Shown: positions 17,610 to 26,264, counted from the stretch's first letter. The stretch is 57,507 nucleotides of DNA from Faecalibacterium sp. CAG:74 (GCA_000437595.1 FR899901.1:33713-91219); one strand, 5' to 3'. The notes: generated by a model from the sequence alone, not told the origin. Program-made: numbers and translations.

Positions 17610-17948
17610 ATGAAACGTGGCGACGTATACCAGGCGAACCTTGACCCGGTGATTGGGTCGGAGCAGGGGGGCATCCGCCCGGTCGTCATCATCCAGAATG
17701 ACCGCGGCAACCGATATTCCCCGACCGTCATCGTCGTGGCGGTCACGACGCGCAGAAAAAAGCCGCAGCTTCCCGTGCATGTGCTGCTGACGCGGGAAGA
17801 AAGCGGCTTGAAGGAGGATTCCATCGTCCTGACCGAGCAGGTTCGGACGCTGGAGAAAACACGCCTGACTCGCTATCTGGGCACAGTGACGGCGCAGGCT
17901 ATGAAACGCATCGACCGCGCACTGGGCATGAGCATCGGCAGCATATGA
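17610..17948 (+). CDS. mazF: MazF/PemK-family endoribonuclease toxin
   Basis: The 112-residue protein matches the MazF/EndoA family: MKRGDVYQANLDPVIGSEQGGIRPVVIIQND, then TVIVVAVTT and a C-terminal LGTVTAQAMKRIDRAL. Family members cut mRNA at short specific sequences. The usual MazE partner is not recognisable upstream; only a 25-codon frame (17508-17585, MLKAAGIPASMKKSK) lies in the 136-nt gap. The start at 17610 is chosen from the conserved MKRGD beginning. Confidence 0.93.
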   Translation: MKRGDVYQANLDPVIGSEQGGIRPVVIIQNDRGNRYSPTVIVVAVTTRRKKPQLPVHVLLTREESGLKEDSIVLTEQVRTLEKTRLTRYLGTVTAQAMKRIDRALGMSIGSI

Positions 17949-18110
17949 TACGAATTCTCATCTAAACCATGTCATTCGCACAGCATCTTTTCCGCCCCGG
18001 CTTTGCTTCGTTCCGCTCGTGCGTACCTCCAGTACGCCTTGCTTCACTCAGCTTTGCCGGAACGAAAAATCTGCTATGCTCGATGCCATGATTTAGAATC
18101 GAATTAGTAT
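17948..18110. repeat. MITE-like palindromic repeat, family B
   Basis: The 163-bp element has ends ATACGAATTC and GAATTAGTAT. Long imperfect arms (TTCCGCCCCGGCTTTGCTTCG against GCTTTGCCGGAACGAAAAATC and CATGTCATTCG against CGATGCCATG) meet at GCGTACCTCCAGTACGC. The tips resemble those of family A, so the two families may share a mobilising enzyme, which is not encoded here. Confidence 0.75.
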
Positions 18111-18143
18111 GAGTACGCAAACAACAAAGGAGCAGAAATTACC

Positions 18144-19019
18144 ATGAACAAGCAATGGAATTGGAAAACGGTTCTTCAGCACGAGCAGATTATCGTGTGG
18201 ACGCAGATTGTGCTGGGCTGCATCATCGGCGGCGCGGCGTATCCGCTGTTTCTCACGCCCTGCAACATCGCGCCCGGCGGCTTGACCGGCGTCGGCATGA
18301 TTTTGAACTACCTCTTTCAGTTCCCCATCGGCACAACAGCGCTGGTGCTGAATATCCCGCTGTTTATCATGGGCTATCGCAGCATGGGGCATGTGTTCGT
18401 TGTCCGCTCGCTGGTGGCGACGGTGCTGTTTTCCCTGGCGATTGATATTCTGCAGCTGCAGCCGCTGACGAACGACCCGATGCTTGGCGCGATTTTCGGC
18501 GGTGCGCTGATGGGCGTCGGCTTGGGACTGATTCTCCGTGGCGGCGCGACGACCGGCGGTACGGATATGCTGGCGAAGATGGTGCATCAAAAGCTGCCGT
18601 TTATTTCAACCGGTATGTTTCTGATGATTATCGACTGCGTTGTGGTGATTTTTGCCGCCGTCTGCATCGGCACAACGGAAGCGCTGTTTGCGCTGGTGTG
18701 TATTTTCATCAACGGCAAAGTGATTGACATGGTGATGCTGGGCTTGTCGAGGAACAAGGCGTGCTTTGTGATGAGTGACAAGTGGGCGGAAATTTCGCAT
18801 CAGGTGCTGAACGACATGGACAGAGGAGCCACGCAGCTGTCGGCGCGCGGGGCGTATTCGGGCAAGGAGCGCCCCGTGCTGCTGTGTGTCCTGCCGCCGC
18901 AGGATGTTGCGCGGTTTAAGGAGATTGTGCGGAAAGAGGATGACCGGGCGTTTATGTTCATCACCGAAGCGCATGAGGCGCTGGGGGAGGGCTTTGATAG
19001 GCTGGCGGAAAAAGACTGA
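18144..19019 (+). CDS. YitT-family membrane protein
   Basis: The 291-residue protein has an N-terminal YitT_membrane region of about six spans (VLGCIIGGAAYPLFLTP; NIAPGGLTGVGMIL; GLGLILRGGATTGGTDMLAK) and a C-terminal cytosolic DUF2179 domain (LSRNKACFVMSDKWAEIS ... EDDRAFMFITEAHEALGEGF). The conserved GGxTGVGMIL and GATTGGTDM motifs are intact. Substrate or role is unknown for the family. It is a single gene. Confidence 0.92.
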   Translation: MNKQWNWKTVLQHEQIIVWTQIVLGCIIGGAAYPLFLTPCNIAPGGLTGVGMILNYLFQFPIGTTALVLNIPLFIMGYRSMGHVFVVRSLVATVLFSLAIDILQLQPLTNDPMLGAIFGGALMGVGLGLILRGGATTGGTDMLAKMVHQKLPFISTGMFLMIIDCVVVIFAAVCIGTTEALFALVCIFINGKVIDMVMLGLSRNKACFVMSDKWAEISHQVLNDMDRGATQLSARGAYSGKERPVLLCVLPPQDVARFKEIVRKEDDRAFMFITEAHEALGEGFDRLAEKD

Positions 19020-19331
19020 TTCTAATTGGAAATAAACAATTAAAAATTAGCATATTTTTTCCCGATGCAGAAGCGTAAAGCATTTTGATTTTGTCCAAGC
19101 AGCTTTATCGCGGCGGATGAGGTCGTTTCTTCATGAAAGTCCTTTCGATGGGAAATTTCTGTGCGAAAAAGTCATTTTGTGGTATTTTGCGTTTGACAAA
19201 TCATCACACTTGTCGTATACTATATTGTGTGTCATCCTGACGATGGCCAAAAGAAACAGAAGCTCGCACACAGGGGAAGGAGAAATATCAGCCGCCCCTG
19301 CTGTCCTATCTGGAAAGGAATGAAACGGACA
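19020..19331 (+). promoter_or_regulatory. Intergenic region with the cps operon promoter
   Basis: The region is AT-rich at first. A consensus sigma-A promoter is present: TTGACA (19193-19198), a 17-nt spacer and TATACT (19216-19221). The leader to the LCP gene is about 100 nt. A short piece of dispersed repeat E (CTTTATCGCGGCGGATGAGG) is visible near 19101-19120. No gene is seen. Confidence 0.85.
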
Positions 19332-20408
19332 ATGGCGTTGCGGAAAAAGATGGTTTGTCTGCTGGCAATGGCGCTGGCACTGCTGATGCTCTGCGGCACG
19401 GCAATGGCGGATAATTTCAGTTTCCTTCCGTCGCGGACGGAGAACGGCAAGGAGTACCTTGCGCACCCTTCGTCGGAATTGACGACAATTCTGCTCATCG
19501 GCTATGACCACTACGCAAATGGTCAAATTGAGGAAGAGCCGAGCCAGTATCACCTCGGCGGGCAGTCGGACTTTCTTTTGCTGCTGGTGATTGACCACAA
19601 GAATCAGCAGATTCACCAGTTGCAGTTTGACCGCGACACGATGACCCCCATTAAGCTTGTTGCGACCAACGGCAAGGACGCGGGGACGCGCCGCCTGCAG
19701 CTGTGTCTGGCGCACGCCTACGGCCGGACGCGCGAGGAGAACAATCAAAACACCATCTGGGCAGTGGAAAAGCTGCTGGGCATCGAGAAGGCGGATGACG
19801 GCGCGGAGATTGACTATTACATCAGCATGGATATCTCCGGCATCAACAAGCTTAATGAGCTGGTCGGCGGTGTGACCGTCACAGTTCCCAACGATGACCT
19901 GCTTGCCCTTGACCCTACGCTCAAGGGCGGCGAGACCATCAAGCTGACCGGGATGCAGGCAGAATACTTCACCCGCACCCGCTATGATACCGCCGAACCG
20001 ACGAATGAAGCCCGCATGGCACGCCAGCGCATCTATTTGAACAGCCTCGAAACGCTGCTGGAGGAGAAGATTCGCGCGAACGTGAATTACGTCAACACGC
20101 TGCTGAACGAAATGGGCATGATTTTCGACCGGACGACAACGCTGGATTCCGGCTTCGGCTTTACCACTGACGATGCGACCGGTACGGCGATTACCGACAC
20201 AACCGACCACTACCTGATGGCGAACGTGAGCATCGACAATCTGGCGCTGCTGGCAAATCGCGTGATGGACTACGAAGTGCTGGACGTGGAGACGCTGAAC
20301 GGCGTGCACTCGCTGGGCAGCGACGAGCACATCCACTTTGACCTCTACGAGAACGAGGCACTCAACTGGACGCTGAAGACCTTCTACACGGAGGCAGCCG
20401 GAAACTAA
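19332..20408 (+). CDS. LytR-CpsA-Psr (LCP) family protein
   Basis: The protein is 358 residues from the ATG at 19332; an ATG at 19320 is a possible alternative. It has an N-terminal signal or anchor (VCLLAMALALLMLCGTAMA) and then the LCP domain: TTILLIGYDHY, SDFLLLLVID, LQFDRDTMTPI with conserved Arg/Asp, MDISGINKLNELVGGVTV and a C-terminal RMARQRIYLNSLE. LCP proteins transfer polymers from undecaprenyl phosphate to peptidoglycan. It heads a four-gene set with CpsC-, CpsD- and CpsB-like proteins. Confidence 0.9.
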   Translation: MALRKKMVCLLAMALALLMLCGTAMADNFSFLPSRTENGKEYLAHPSSELTTILLIGYDHYANGQIEEEPSQYHLGGQSDFLLLLVIDHKNQQIHQLQFDRDTMTPIKLVATNGKDAGTRRLQLCLAHAYGRTREENNQNTIWAVEKLLGIEKADDGAEIDYYISMDISGINKLNELVGGVTVTVPNDDLLALDPTLKGGETIKLTGMQAEYFTRTRYDTAEPTNEARMARQRIYLNSLETLLEEKIRANVNYVNTLLNEMGMIFDRTTTLDSGFGFTTDDATGTAITDTTDHYLMANVSIDNLALLANRVMDYEVLDVETLNGVHSLGSDEHIHFDLYENEALNWTLKTFYTEAAGN

Positions 20409-20450
20409 CGTAGTGCAAGTACTTTTTTGAAAGAACAATAGGAGGACACC

Positions 20451-21200
20451 ATGGCTTCTGAACATCAGGCGATTTCGCAGCATCAGGTGGAGCAGGAAGA
20501 AACAACCATTGATTTGGCAGAACTGTTCTACCGTCTGCTGGATAAGGCGAAGTTCATCATCGTTGCGGCACTGCTGGGCGCGATTATTGCCTTCTGCGTG
20601 ACGAAATTCTTTATGACGCCCATGTATCAGGCGTCGGCAAAGCTGTATGTGCTCAACAGCAGCGGCACCTCCCTCAATCTGTCGCAGATCCAGCTGAGCA
20701 GTTCGCTGGCGTCGGACTATGTGCAGGTGTTTGACAACTGGCATGTGCATGAGATGGTCAAGCGCCGCCTGAACCTCGACTACACCTATGCACAGATGGG
20801 AAAAATGATTTCCGTGGAAAACCCGACCAACACGCGAATTTTGAAGGTGACGGTACAGAGCGACGATCCGCAGGAAGCTGCGGACATGGCGCTGACGTAT
20901 GTGCAGGTGGCGCGCGAGTTTATCGCCGCAAAGATGGACATGGATATGCCCACCATCTTTGAGGAGCCGCAGCTGCCCACGCGCCCCTATTCGCCCAGCA
21001 CGATGAAGAACACGGTGCTTGGCTTTCTGCTGGGTCTGCTGCTGATGTGCGGCATCGTGGTCGTGCAGTTCCTTGCGGATGACCGCGTCCGCAACGCTGA
21101 CAAGCTGGAGAAGCAGCTGGGTCTGGCAACCATCGGCATGATGCCTGTGCAGAGCTATGATTTGTCCCGCGAGCATAAGAACGGCAAGGAGGGGAAGTAA
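20451..21200 (+). CDS. Polysaccharide co-polymerase (CpsC/Wzz family)
   Basis: The 249-residue protein has two membrane spans (AKFIIVAALLGAIIAFCVTKFF and NTVLGFLLGLLLMCGIVVVQF) flanking an extracytoplasmic domain that begins MYQASAKLYVLN, typical of Wzz/CpsC. Pro residues before TM2 (LPTRPYSPSTMK) also fit. In firmicutes this protein activates the BY-kinase and controls chain length. The kinase gene follows after 3 nt. Confidence 0.92.
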   Translation: MASEHQAISQHQVEQEETTIDLAELFYRLLDKAKFIIVAALLGAIIAFCVTKFFMTPMYQASAKLYVLNSSGTSLNLSQIQLSSSLASDYVQVFDNWHVHEMVKRRLNLDYTYAQMGKMISVENPTNTRILKVTVQSDDPQEAADMALTYVQVAREFIAAKMDMDMPTIFEEPQLPTRPYSPSTMKNTVLGFLLGLLLMCGIVVVQFLADDRVRNADKLEKQLGLATIGMMPVQSYDLSREHKNGKEGK

Positions 21201-21203
21201 ACC

Positions 21204-21938
21204 ATGAAGAAGGCAATCATTCATCAGCACTATCCCCTTGATTATGCGGGAGAAGAGGCGCTGAACTCCATCTGCACGAACCTTGCCTTCATCGGCACGG
21301 ATAAGCGCAAAATTGTGATCACCAGCAACTCTCAGAGCGAGGGCAAGAGCTGGATGACCATGCACATCGCTGAAAACATGGCGCGCCGCGGCCGCCACGT
21401 TGTGCTGGTGGACGCGGATATGCGCCGCTCCTTCATGGTGCAGCGCTATAAGCTGGAACTGGAAGGCGAAGGGCTGGGCTTGGCGCACTTCCTCGCCGGG
21501 CAGTGCGACCTGAACGATGTTGTCTACGAGTCGGACGTGTACGGCATGTGCCTGATTCCGGCGGGGCGCGACGTGGTGAATCCCATCAACCTGATTGACT
21601 CGTCGTACTTTGAGCAGATGCTGGAGGCGCTGGCGCAGTCCTTCGACATGGTGATTGTGGACGCACCGCCGGTTGGCATGGTGATTGACGCGGCGGAAAT
21701 CGCGGCCTTCTGCGACGGCAGCGTGCTGGTGCTGGAGTATAACCACACCCGCCTGCGCGAAGTGGCGGAATGCAAACGGCAGATGGAAAAATCCGGTACG
21801 CCGGTGCTGGGCTGCATCATCAACAAAGTCAACTTCAACGCGCTGAGTGCAAAGCGATATTACAACAAAAACTATTACAGCCACTACACGAAAGGCTACT
21901 ACAAGCACGACGACAAGGACAACCAAGCCAAGGCGTAA
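21204..21938 (+). CDS. Bacterial tyrosine kinase (CpsD/CapB family)
   Basis: The 244-residue BY-kinase has Walker A SNSQSEGKSW, Walker A' VVLVDADMRRS and Walker B MVIVDAPP. The C-terminal tyrosine cluster YYNKNYYSHYTKGYYKHDD is the autophosphorylation tail. CpsC-type membrane proteins activate these kinases and CpsB-type phosphatases reverse the phosphorylation; both genes are adjacent. Confidence 0.94.
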   Translation: MKKAIIHQHYPLDYAGEEALNSICTNLAFIGTDKRKIVITSNSQSEGKSWMTMHIAENMARRGRHVVLVDADMRRSFMVQRYKLELEGEGLGLAHFLAGQCDLNDVVYESDVYGMCLIPAGRDVVNPINLIDSSYFEQMLEALAQSFDMVIVDAPPVGMVIDAAEIAAFCDGSVLVLEYNHTRLREVAECKRQMEKSGTPVLGCIINKVNFNALSAKRYYNKNYYSHYTKGYYKHDDKDNQAKA

Positions 21939-21945
21939 TGGCATA

Positions 21946-21989
21946 ATACGATTTCCAGATTCACCTGCGCCATCTGCTTGCGCATTTTA
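21946..21989. repeat. Family A repeat, left end fragment
   Basis: ATACGATTTCCAGATTCACC plus CGCCATCTGCTTGCGC matches the left arm of family A. It sits between the kinase and phosphatase genes, so the unit has inserted inside an operon. Confidence 0.65.
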
Positions 21990-22020
21990 TAAATTCATTA
22001 AAATCAGGAAAAGCAATATC

Positions 22021-22731
22021 ATGTTCGTTGACATTCATCACCATCTCATCTACGGTGTAGACGACGGCGCGCAAACGTGGGAGGACACGCAGAAGATGAT
22101 TCTGCGCGCCGTGGACGAGGGCATCACCGACATCGTATGCACCTCCCACGCGACACCGGGCATTACCCCTTTCCCGACGGAAAAGTACCTTGCGCATTTC
22201 GCACAGGCACAGCAGTGGTGCAGAGAAAATCAGCTGCCCGTGACGCTGCATACCGGCTGCGAAATCCTCTATACCGATGCCAGCCCGCATCTGCTCAAAG
22301 AGGGTCACTATCCGTCACTGGCGGAAACGTGGACAGTGCTGGTGGAGTTCTCCGGCGATGTGCCGTACAGCCGCATGTGCGAGGCAGCGCGGCTCTTTGG
22401 CAATGCGGGATTCACGGTCATCTTCGCGCATGTGGAGCGCTTTGACCCGATGCGCAACTTCAAGCACGTCCGTGAGCTGCGCGAGGAATACGGCGTGTAT
22501 ATGCAGATGAACGCGAACACGGTGCTGATGAAGAAGGGCTTTTTTGCCGACCGATGGACGCGCAAGATGCTTGATGAGGGCTACATTGACTGCATTGCGA
22601 CTGACGCGCACAACACGACGTCGCGCCCCTGCCGGATGCGGGAGTGCTTCGAGAAGCTGAAAGCGTCCTATGGCGTGGAGGCGGCGGAAGAACTTTGCGG
22701 CGGCTTCCAAAGAAGGCTGCTGAACCTGTAA
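22021..22731 (+). CDS. PHP-type protein tyrosine phosphatase (CpsB/CapC family)
   Basis: The protein is 236 residues from the ATG at 22021 (MFVDIHHHLIYGVDDGAQTWE). Metal-binding motifs of the PHP fold are visible: DIHHH near the start, GCEILY, IFAHVERF and CIATDAHN near the end. It is expected to dephosphorylate the adjacent BY-kinase. The longer upstream frame overlaps the family A fragment and is not used. Confidence 0.93.
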   Translation: MFVDIHHHLIYGVDDGAQTWEDTQKMILRAVDEGITDIVCTSHATPGITPFPTEKYLAHFAQAQQWCRENQLPVTLHTGCEILYTDASPHLLKEGHYPSLAETWTVLVEFSGDVPYSRMCEAARLFGNAGFTVIFAHVERFDPMRNFKHVRELREEYGVYMQMNANTVLMKKGFFADRWTRKMLDEGYIDCIATDAHNTTSRPCRMRECFEKLKASYGVEAAEELCGGFQRRLLNL

Positions 22732-22743
22732 AATCGCAAAATA

Positions 22744-22785
22744 AGACGGCTTCCAGTCCCATGATTTCGGGATTGGAAGCCGTCT
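22744..22785. terminator. Bidirectional terminator between cpsB-like and recO
   Basis: GACGGCTTCCA and TGGAAGCCGTC form a strong stem (inner TCCC/GGGA), with A-rich and T-rich flanks. It serves the convergent genes. Confidence 0.9.
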
Positions 22786-22786
22786 A

Positions 22787-23515
22787 TCATTCTTTGGGCA
22801 GCATCGCCGCACTGCGCACGGGCTTGTCCAGCCGCAGCTCGACATACTGCCGCATCAGGCGGTACGGCGCCATCATTTCCGGCGAATCCACCCATCCGGC
22901 GGAACCCGTCGTCAGCATTGTTCGCAGCCAGTTCACCTGCGCCGCCGAAATCGGCACATGCACAGGCAGGCGGCAGTCACGGCAGACCAGCCCGCCCTCG
23001 GTCAGGTCGAACCACGTCGATTCGCCGTCCGCAATCCGCCGCTGACAGTGGACGCAGTGGTGCAGGCGCGGCACAAATCCCTCGCTCTGCGACAGGTGCA
23101 GCAGAAAGCCGGTCAGCAGCGGCCGCCATGGCTGCTCGGAGAAGGTCAGGCGCGACAGCGTGTGCAGCAGGAGCATGAAGGTTTCCTGCGCGGGGACGCC
23201 GGGCTGGATGACGTTCTCGACGACGCCGAGGAGGTACGTTCCGACGGCCAAGCGGTCGAAATCAGCGCGCAGGGGGTAGAACGTCTCCATCAGGTTCGCG
23301 CTGATGACGGTAAGGTGATTGCCGCGCTCGTACAGCTCAAAATCGCCCAAGGCGAACAGCTCGCTGGCGTTGAGGATAGGGGAGCGCGGTTTGCGGCATC
23401 CGCGGGCAAGCGCCTCAATGCGCCCCTTCGTCGGGCTGAAGAGGGTCAGCATCCGGTCGTTGTCCCGGTAATTGGCGTAGCGGAGGACAATCGCGGTGTG
23501 TTCGGTCTGTTTCAT
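22787..23515 (-). CDS. recO: DNA repair protein RecO
   Basis: The 242-residue protein has the N-terminal OB fold (TEHTAIVLRYANYRDNDRMLTLFSPTKGRIEALARG) and the C-terminal zinc-binding cysteines CVHCQRR...CRDC. RecO loads RecA onto SSB-coated gaps together with RecR. It is usually near era or glyS in clostridia; here glyS is two genes upstream. Confidence 0.96.
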   Translation of the reverse strand: MKQTEHTAIVLRYANYRDNDRMLTLFSPTKGRIEALARGCRKPRSPILNASELFALGDFELYERGNHLTVISANLMETFYPLRADFDRLAVGTYLLGVVENVIQPGVPAQETFMLLLHTLSRLTFSEQPWRPLLTGFLLHLSQSEGFVPRLHHCVHCQRRIADGESTWFDLTEGGLVCRDCRLPVHVPISAAQVNWLRTMLTTGSAGWVDSPEMMAPYRLMRQYVELRLDKPVRSAAMLPKE

Positions 23516-23529
23516 AGCATCTTACCCAA

Positions 23530-23563
23530 AAGGCTGCGCACAGTCGCCCATGCGCAGCCTTTG
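23530..23563 (-). terminator. Terminator between the glycosidase gene and recO
   Basis: AAAGGCTGCGCA and TGCGCAGCCTTT form a 12-bp stem, with TTTTGGG on the minus strand after it. It lies between the stop at 23573 and the recO start. Confidence 0.75.
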
Positions 23564-23572
23564 CTTATTTGC

Positions 23573-24517
23573 TTACTCGTTCGGAATCAGGGTCGCGAAG
23601 TAGATGCAGTCGCCCACCTCGCGGCGCTTCGGGTTCGAGGGGGAGTTAATCTTCTCGTTGTTCAGCACCACGGTGCAGGAGGAACCGCCATCGAGGTTGT
23701 AGGCGTTCTGCAAGCCGAACGCGCCCGCCAGCTTTGCCGCGCCCCACAGGTCGAAGCCGATGGACTTCGGGCTTTGGCTTTCCGGGCCTTCTGTGCAAAG
23801 AATGACGAACTCCATCGGGGTAATCTGTCCGAAAATCATGCGCTGCGCCAGCGTCTTGGGGCCGTTGTCCATGCGGGAGTCGAACTCGTCGCGGACAACG
23901 CCGTCAATCACCAGCCCGGGGCCGAAGCAGAACGTGTGGGCGACCGTGCCGCCGTTTTCCAGATAATCCTGCCATTTTTGATGCGTCGTGCCCTGAATGA
24001 TGTGCATACCGCCCTCGGTGTCGATAATCATCGTGTCGCGGTATTCGCGGGGCAGTTCACGCAGACGGTGCGTGTTGCGATAGACGATTCCTTCAGAATG
24101 GTAGATGAAGTAGTCGCCGTTGATGGCGAGGACGGCGTTATTCTGCTTTGCCATGCGTTCGACGCGCACGGTGTTCTTGGACGGGTAGGGGAACGCCAGC
24201 GCAGTGCGAATCTGCGTTGGGTCGGTGATTTTGACGTACACCGCCATGACGGTCGTCGTGCCCTCGCCGGGTTCATCGACGCGCTCGATGTCCTGCGTCC
24301 AGTAGGACGTTTCGACGCGAATATCCAGCGAATCGTCGTGATAGCCGCCCTGATCGGGCAGATAGCAGTCCGGATTCGGCAGATACGGCGCGGCAAGGAG
24401 TTTTCTACCCGTGCTGTCCAGCCAAGGAAGCGGCTCGTAGGTCGTTTCCTCCGCCAGCGCAGGGCAAAGCATCGCCAGCAGCGCACACGCGGCGATGAGT
24501 TTCCGCAGATATTTCAT
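23573..24517 (-). CDS. Secreted phosphodiester glycosidase (NAGPA/DUF2233), paralogue 1
   Basis: The 314-residue protein has a signal peptide (LIAACALLAMLCPALAEE). The DUF2233/NAGPA core shows VLAINGDYF, HTFCFGPGLVIDGVV, QRMIFGQI and the diagnostic NAYNLDGGSSCTVV near the C-terminus. The mammalian relative removes GlcNAc from phosphodiesters; in bacteria related proteins act on cell-wall or exopolysaccharide linkages. A close paralogue (33972-34946) shares nearly every motif. The repeat at 24545-24652 lies just upstream. Confidence 0.88.
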   Translation of the reverse strand: MKYLRKLIAACALLAMLCPALAEETTYEPLPWLDSTGRKLLAAPYLPNPDCYLPDQGGYHDDSLDIRVETSYWTQDIERVDEPGEGTTTVMAVYVKITDPTQIRTALAFPYPSKNTVRVERMAKQNNAVLAINGDYFIYHSEGIVYRNTHRLRELPREYRDTMIIDTEGGMHIIQGTTHQKWQDYLENGGTVAHTFCFGPGLVIDGVVRDEFDSRMDNGPKTLAQRMIFGQITPMEFVILCTEGPESQSPKSIGFDLWGAAKLAGAFGLQNAYNLDGGSSCTVVLNNEKINSPSNPKRREVGDCIYFATLIPNE

Positions 24518-24544
24518 TTGTCTATTCCTTTCCGTAGAGGGGGG

Positions 24545-24652
24545 AGGCGCAAGGGGCGCTGCCCCTTGACCCTGCCAAAGGGTCTTCGACCCTCTTGGAC
24601 TCCCTTTCGCGCGATTGGGTTGAGCGCAACTGCATACAGTGCCCGCGTGCTG
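24545..24652 (-). repeat. Dispersed GC-rich repeat, family D, copy 3
   Basis: Read on the minus strand it runs from CACGCGGGCACTGTATGCAG through CCAATCGCGCGAAAGGGAGTC to GGGTCAAGGGGCAGCGCCCC, matching 2146-2273 and 44320-44497. It fills the glyS to glycosidase gap. Confidence 0.8.
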
Positions 24653-24673
24653 ATTGCGCGGACGGTGCGCAAC

Positions 24674-26053
24674 TTAGAAGCGCATCCGCTCTTCGATGTA
24701 GCTGCGCAGATCCTTCAGCGCCACGCGCTCCTGCAGCATGGTGTCGCGGTCGCGAACTGTGACCGACTGCGTCGCTTCGGTGTCGAAGTCCACGCAGATC
24801 GTGAACGGCGTGCCGATTTCGTCCTGACGGCGATAGCGCTTGCCAATCGAACCCGTCTCGTCGTAATCCACCGGGAAATACTTCGCCAAATCCGCGTGGA
24901 TTTCGCTCGCCAGCGTGCCCAGCTTGTTCTTTTGCAGCGGCAGAACGGCAGCCTTGTAGGGCGCCAGCGCCGGATGCAGATGCAGCACCGTGCGCACGTC
25001 GCCGCCCTCCAGCTCCTGCTCCTCGTAAGCATTGCACAGGAACGCCAGCACCATGCGGTCAACGCCCAGCGACGGCTCGATGCAGTAGGGGATATAGCGC
25101 TTGTTCGTCACCGGGTCGAGGTATTCCAGCGACTTGCCGGAATGGTTTTGATGCTGCGTCAGGTCGTAATCCGTGCGGTCGGCGATGCCCCAGAGTTCAC
25201 CCCAGCCGAACGGGAACAGGAACTCGAAGTCCGTCGTCGCCTTGGAGTAGAACGCCAGCTTCTCCGGCTCATGGTCGCGCAGACGCAGGCTGTCCTCTTT
25301 GATGCCCAGCGAAAGCAGCCACTGCTTGCAGAACGAACGCCAGTAGTCGAACCACTGCAAATCCTCGCCGGGCTTGCAGAAGAATTCCAGCTCCATCTGC
25401 TCAAATTCGCGGACACGGAAGATGAAGTTGCCGGGGGTAATTTCGTTGCGGAAGGATTTACCAATCTGCGCGATGCCCGCCGGAAGCTTCTTGCGCATGG
25501 AGCGCATGACGTTGGCGAAGTTGACGAAGATGCCCTGCGCGGTTTCGGGACGCAGGTAAATCTCGTTCTCCGGCGTTTCCATCACGCCCGCATGGGTCTT
25601 GAACATCAGGTTGAACTGGCGGATGCCGGTGAAATCCTTCTTGCCGCACTTCGGGCAGACGATGTCGTGCTCGGCAATGTACTTCTCCAGCTCAGCGTTC
25701 GTCCAGCCGTCGCCGGTTTCCGCGCCGCCGGTGAAGTCCTCAATCAGTTTGTCTGCACGGTAGCGCGCCTTACACGCCTTGCAGTCCATCAGCGGGTCAT
25801 TGAAGCCGCCGACGTGACCCGACGCCACCCACACTTCGCGGTTCATCAGAATAGCGCAGTCAAGCCCCACGTTGTACTTGCTTTCCTGCACAAATTTCTG
25901 CCACCACGCCTTTTTCACATTGTTCTTGAATTCCACGCCCAGCGGGCCGTAGTCCCATGTATTTGCCAAACCGCCGTACAGTTCGCTTCCGGCAAAAATC
26001 AGACCGCGGTTTTTGCACAGCGCAACCAGTTTGTCCATCGTCAAATCAGCCAT
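24674..26053 (-). CDS. glyS: Glycyl-tRNA synthetase, dimeric alpha2 type
   Basis: The 459-residue class II synthetase begins with KLVALCKNRGLIFAGSELYGG. A four-Cys zinc-type insert (CKACKARYR ... CPKCGKKDF), RPETAQGIFVNF, motif 2 FRNEITPGNFIFRVREFEQMELEFF and motif 3 near GVDRMVLAFL follow, and an anticodon-binding domain is at the C-terminus. It is the single-chain archaeal/eukaryal-like form rather than GlyQ/GlyS. It has its own promoter and no T-box is seen in the short leader. Confidence 0.97.
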   Translation of the reverse strand: MADLTMDKLVALCKNRGLIFAGSELYGGLANTWDYGPLGVEFKNNVKKAWWQKFVQESKYNVGLDCAILMNREVWVASGHVGGFNDPLMDCKACKARYRADKLIEDFTGGAETGDGWTNAELEKYIAEHDIVCPKCGKKDFTGIRQFNLMFKTHAGVMETPENEIYLRPETAQGIFVNFANVMRSMRKKLPAGIAQIGKSFRNEITPGNFIFRVREFEQMELEFFCKPGEDLQWFDYWRSFCKQWLLSLGIKEDSLRLRDHEPEKLAFYSKATTDFEFLFPFGWGELWGIADRTDYDLTQHQNHSGKSLEYLDPVTNKRYIPYCIEPSLGVDRMVLAFLCNAYEEQELEGGDVRTVLHLHPALAPYKAAVLPLQKNKLGTLASEIHADLAKYFPVDYDETGSIGKRYRRQDEIGTPFTICVDFDTEATQSVTVRDRDTMLQERVALKDLRSYIEERMRF

Positions 26054-26093
26054 CGTGATTTCCTCCTGAAAAAGTGAGAATCTAACAAATGTA

Positions 26094-26122
26094 ATGATAG
26101 GCGCAAACGCTCACTTTGTCAA
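26094..26122 (-). promoter_or_regulatory. Promoter of glyS
   Basis: Read on the minus strand: TTGACA (26122-26117), a 17-nt spacer, TATCAT (26099-26094). The start codon lies about 40 nt downstream. Confidence 0.8.
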
Positions 26123-26235
26123 GGCTGGAACGCATTTTTTCCACCGAAAACGCTGATTTTCCGTGCTGAAATCTGCTGATTTTCCCGCAAACGATATTTT
26201 TCGCAAATTTCCCAAAAAAAATTTCATTTTCCCTC

Positions 26236-26264
26236 TTGCATTTTCCGAAGAAGTGTGCTATTAT
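26236..26264 (+). promoter_or_regulatory. Promoter of tRNA-Thr
   Basis: TTGCAT (26236-26241), a 17-nt spacer, TATTAT (26259-26264), 40 nt before the mature tRNA 5' end. Confidence 0.75.

Noticed and set aside
19131..21944. 937-codon minus-strand open frame opposite the cps-like operon
   Set aside because: Codon bias of the plus-strand genes creates it. The plus-strand LCP, CpsC and BY-kinase motifs are unmistakable and the shadow protein is low-complexity His/Arg/Leu.
22958..26077. 1039-codon plus-strand open frame opposite recO, glycosidase and glyS
   Set aside because: It spans three unrelated real genes on the other strand and two terminators, so it is a composition artefact.
26053..26094. 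T-box upstream of glyS
   Set aside because: The leader between the promoter and the start codon is only about 40 nt, too short for a T-box, and has no GGTGG-type core.
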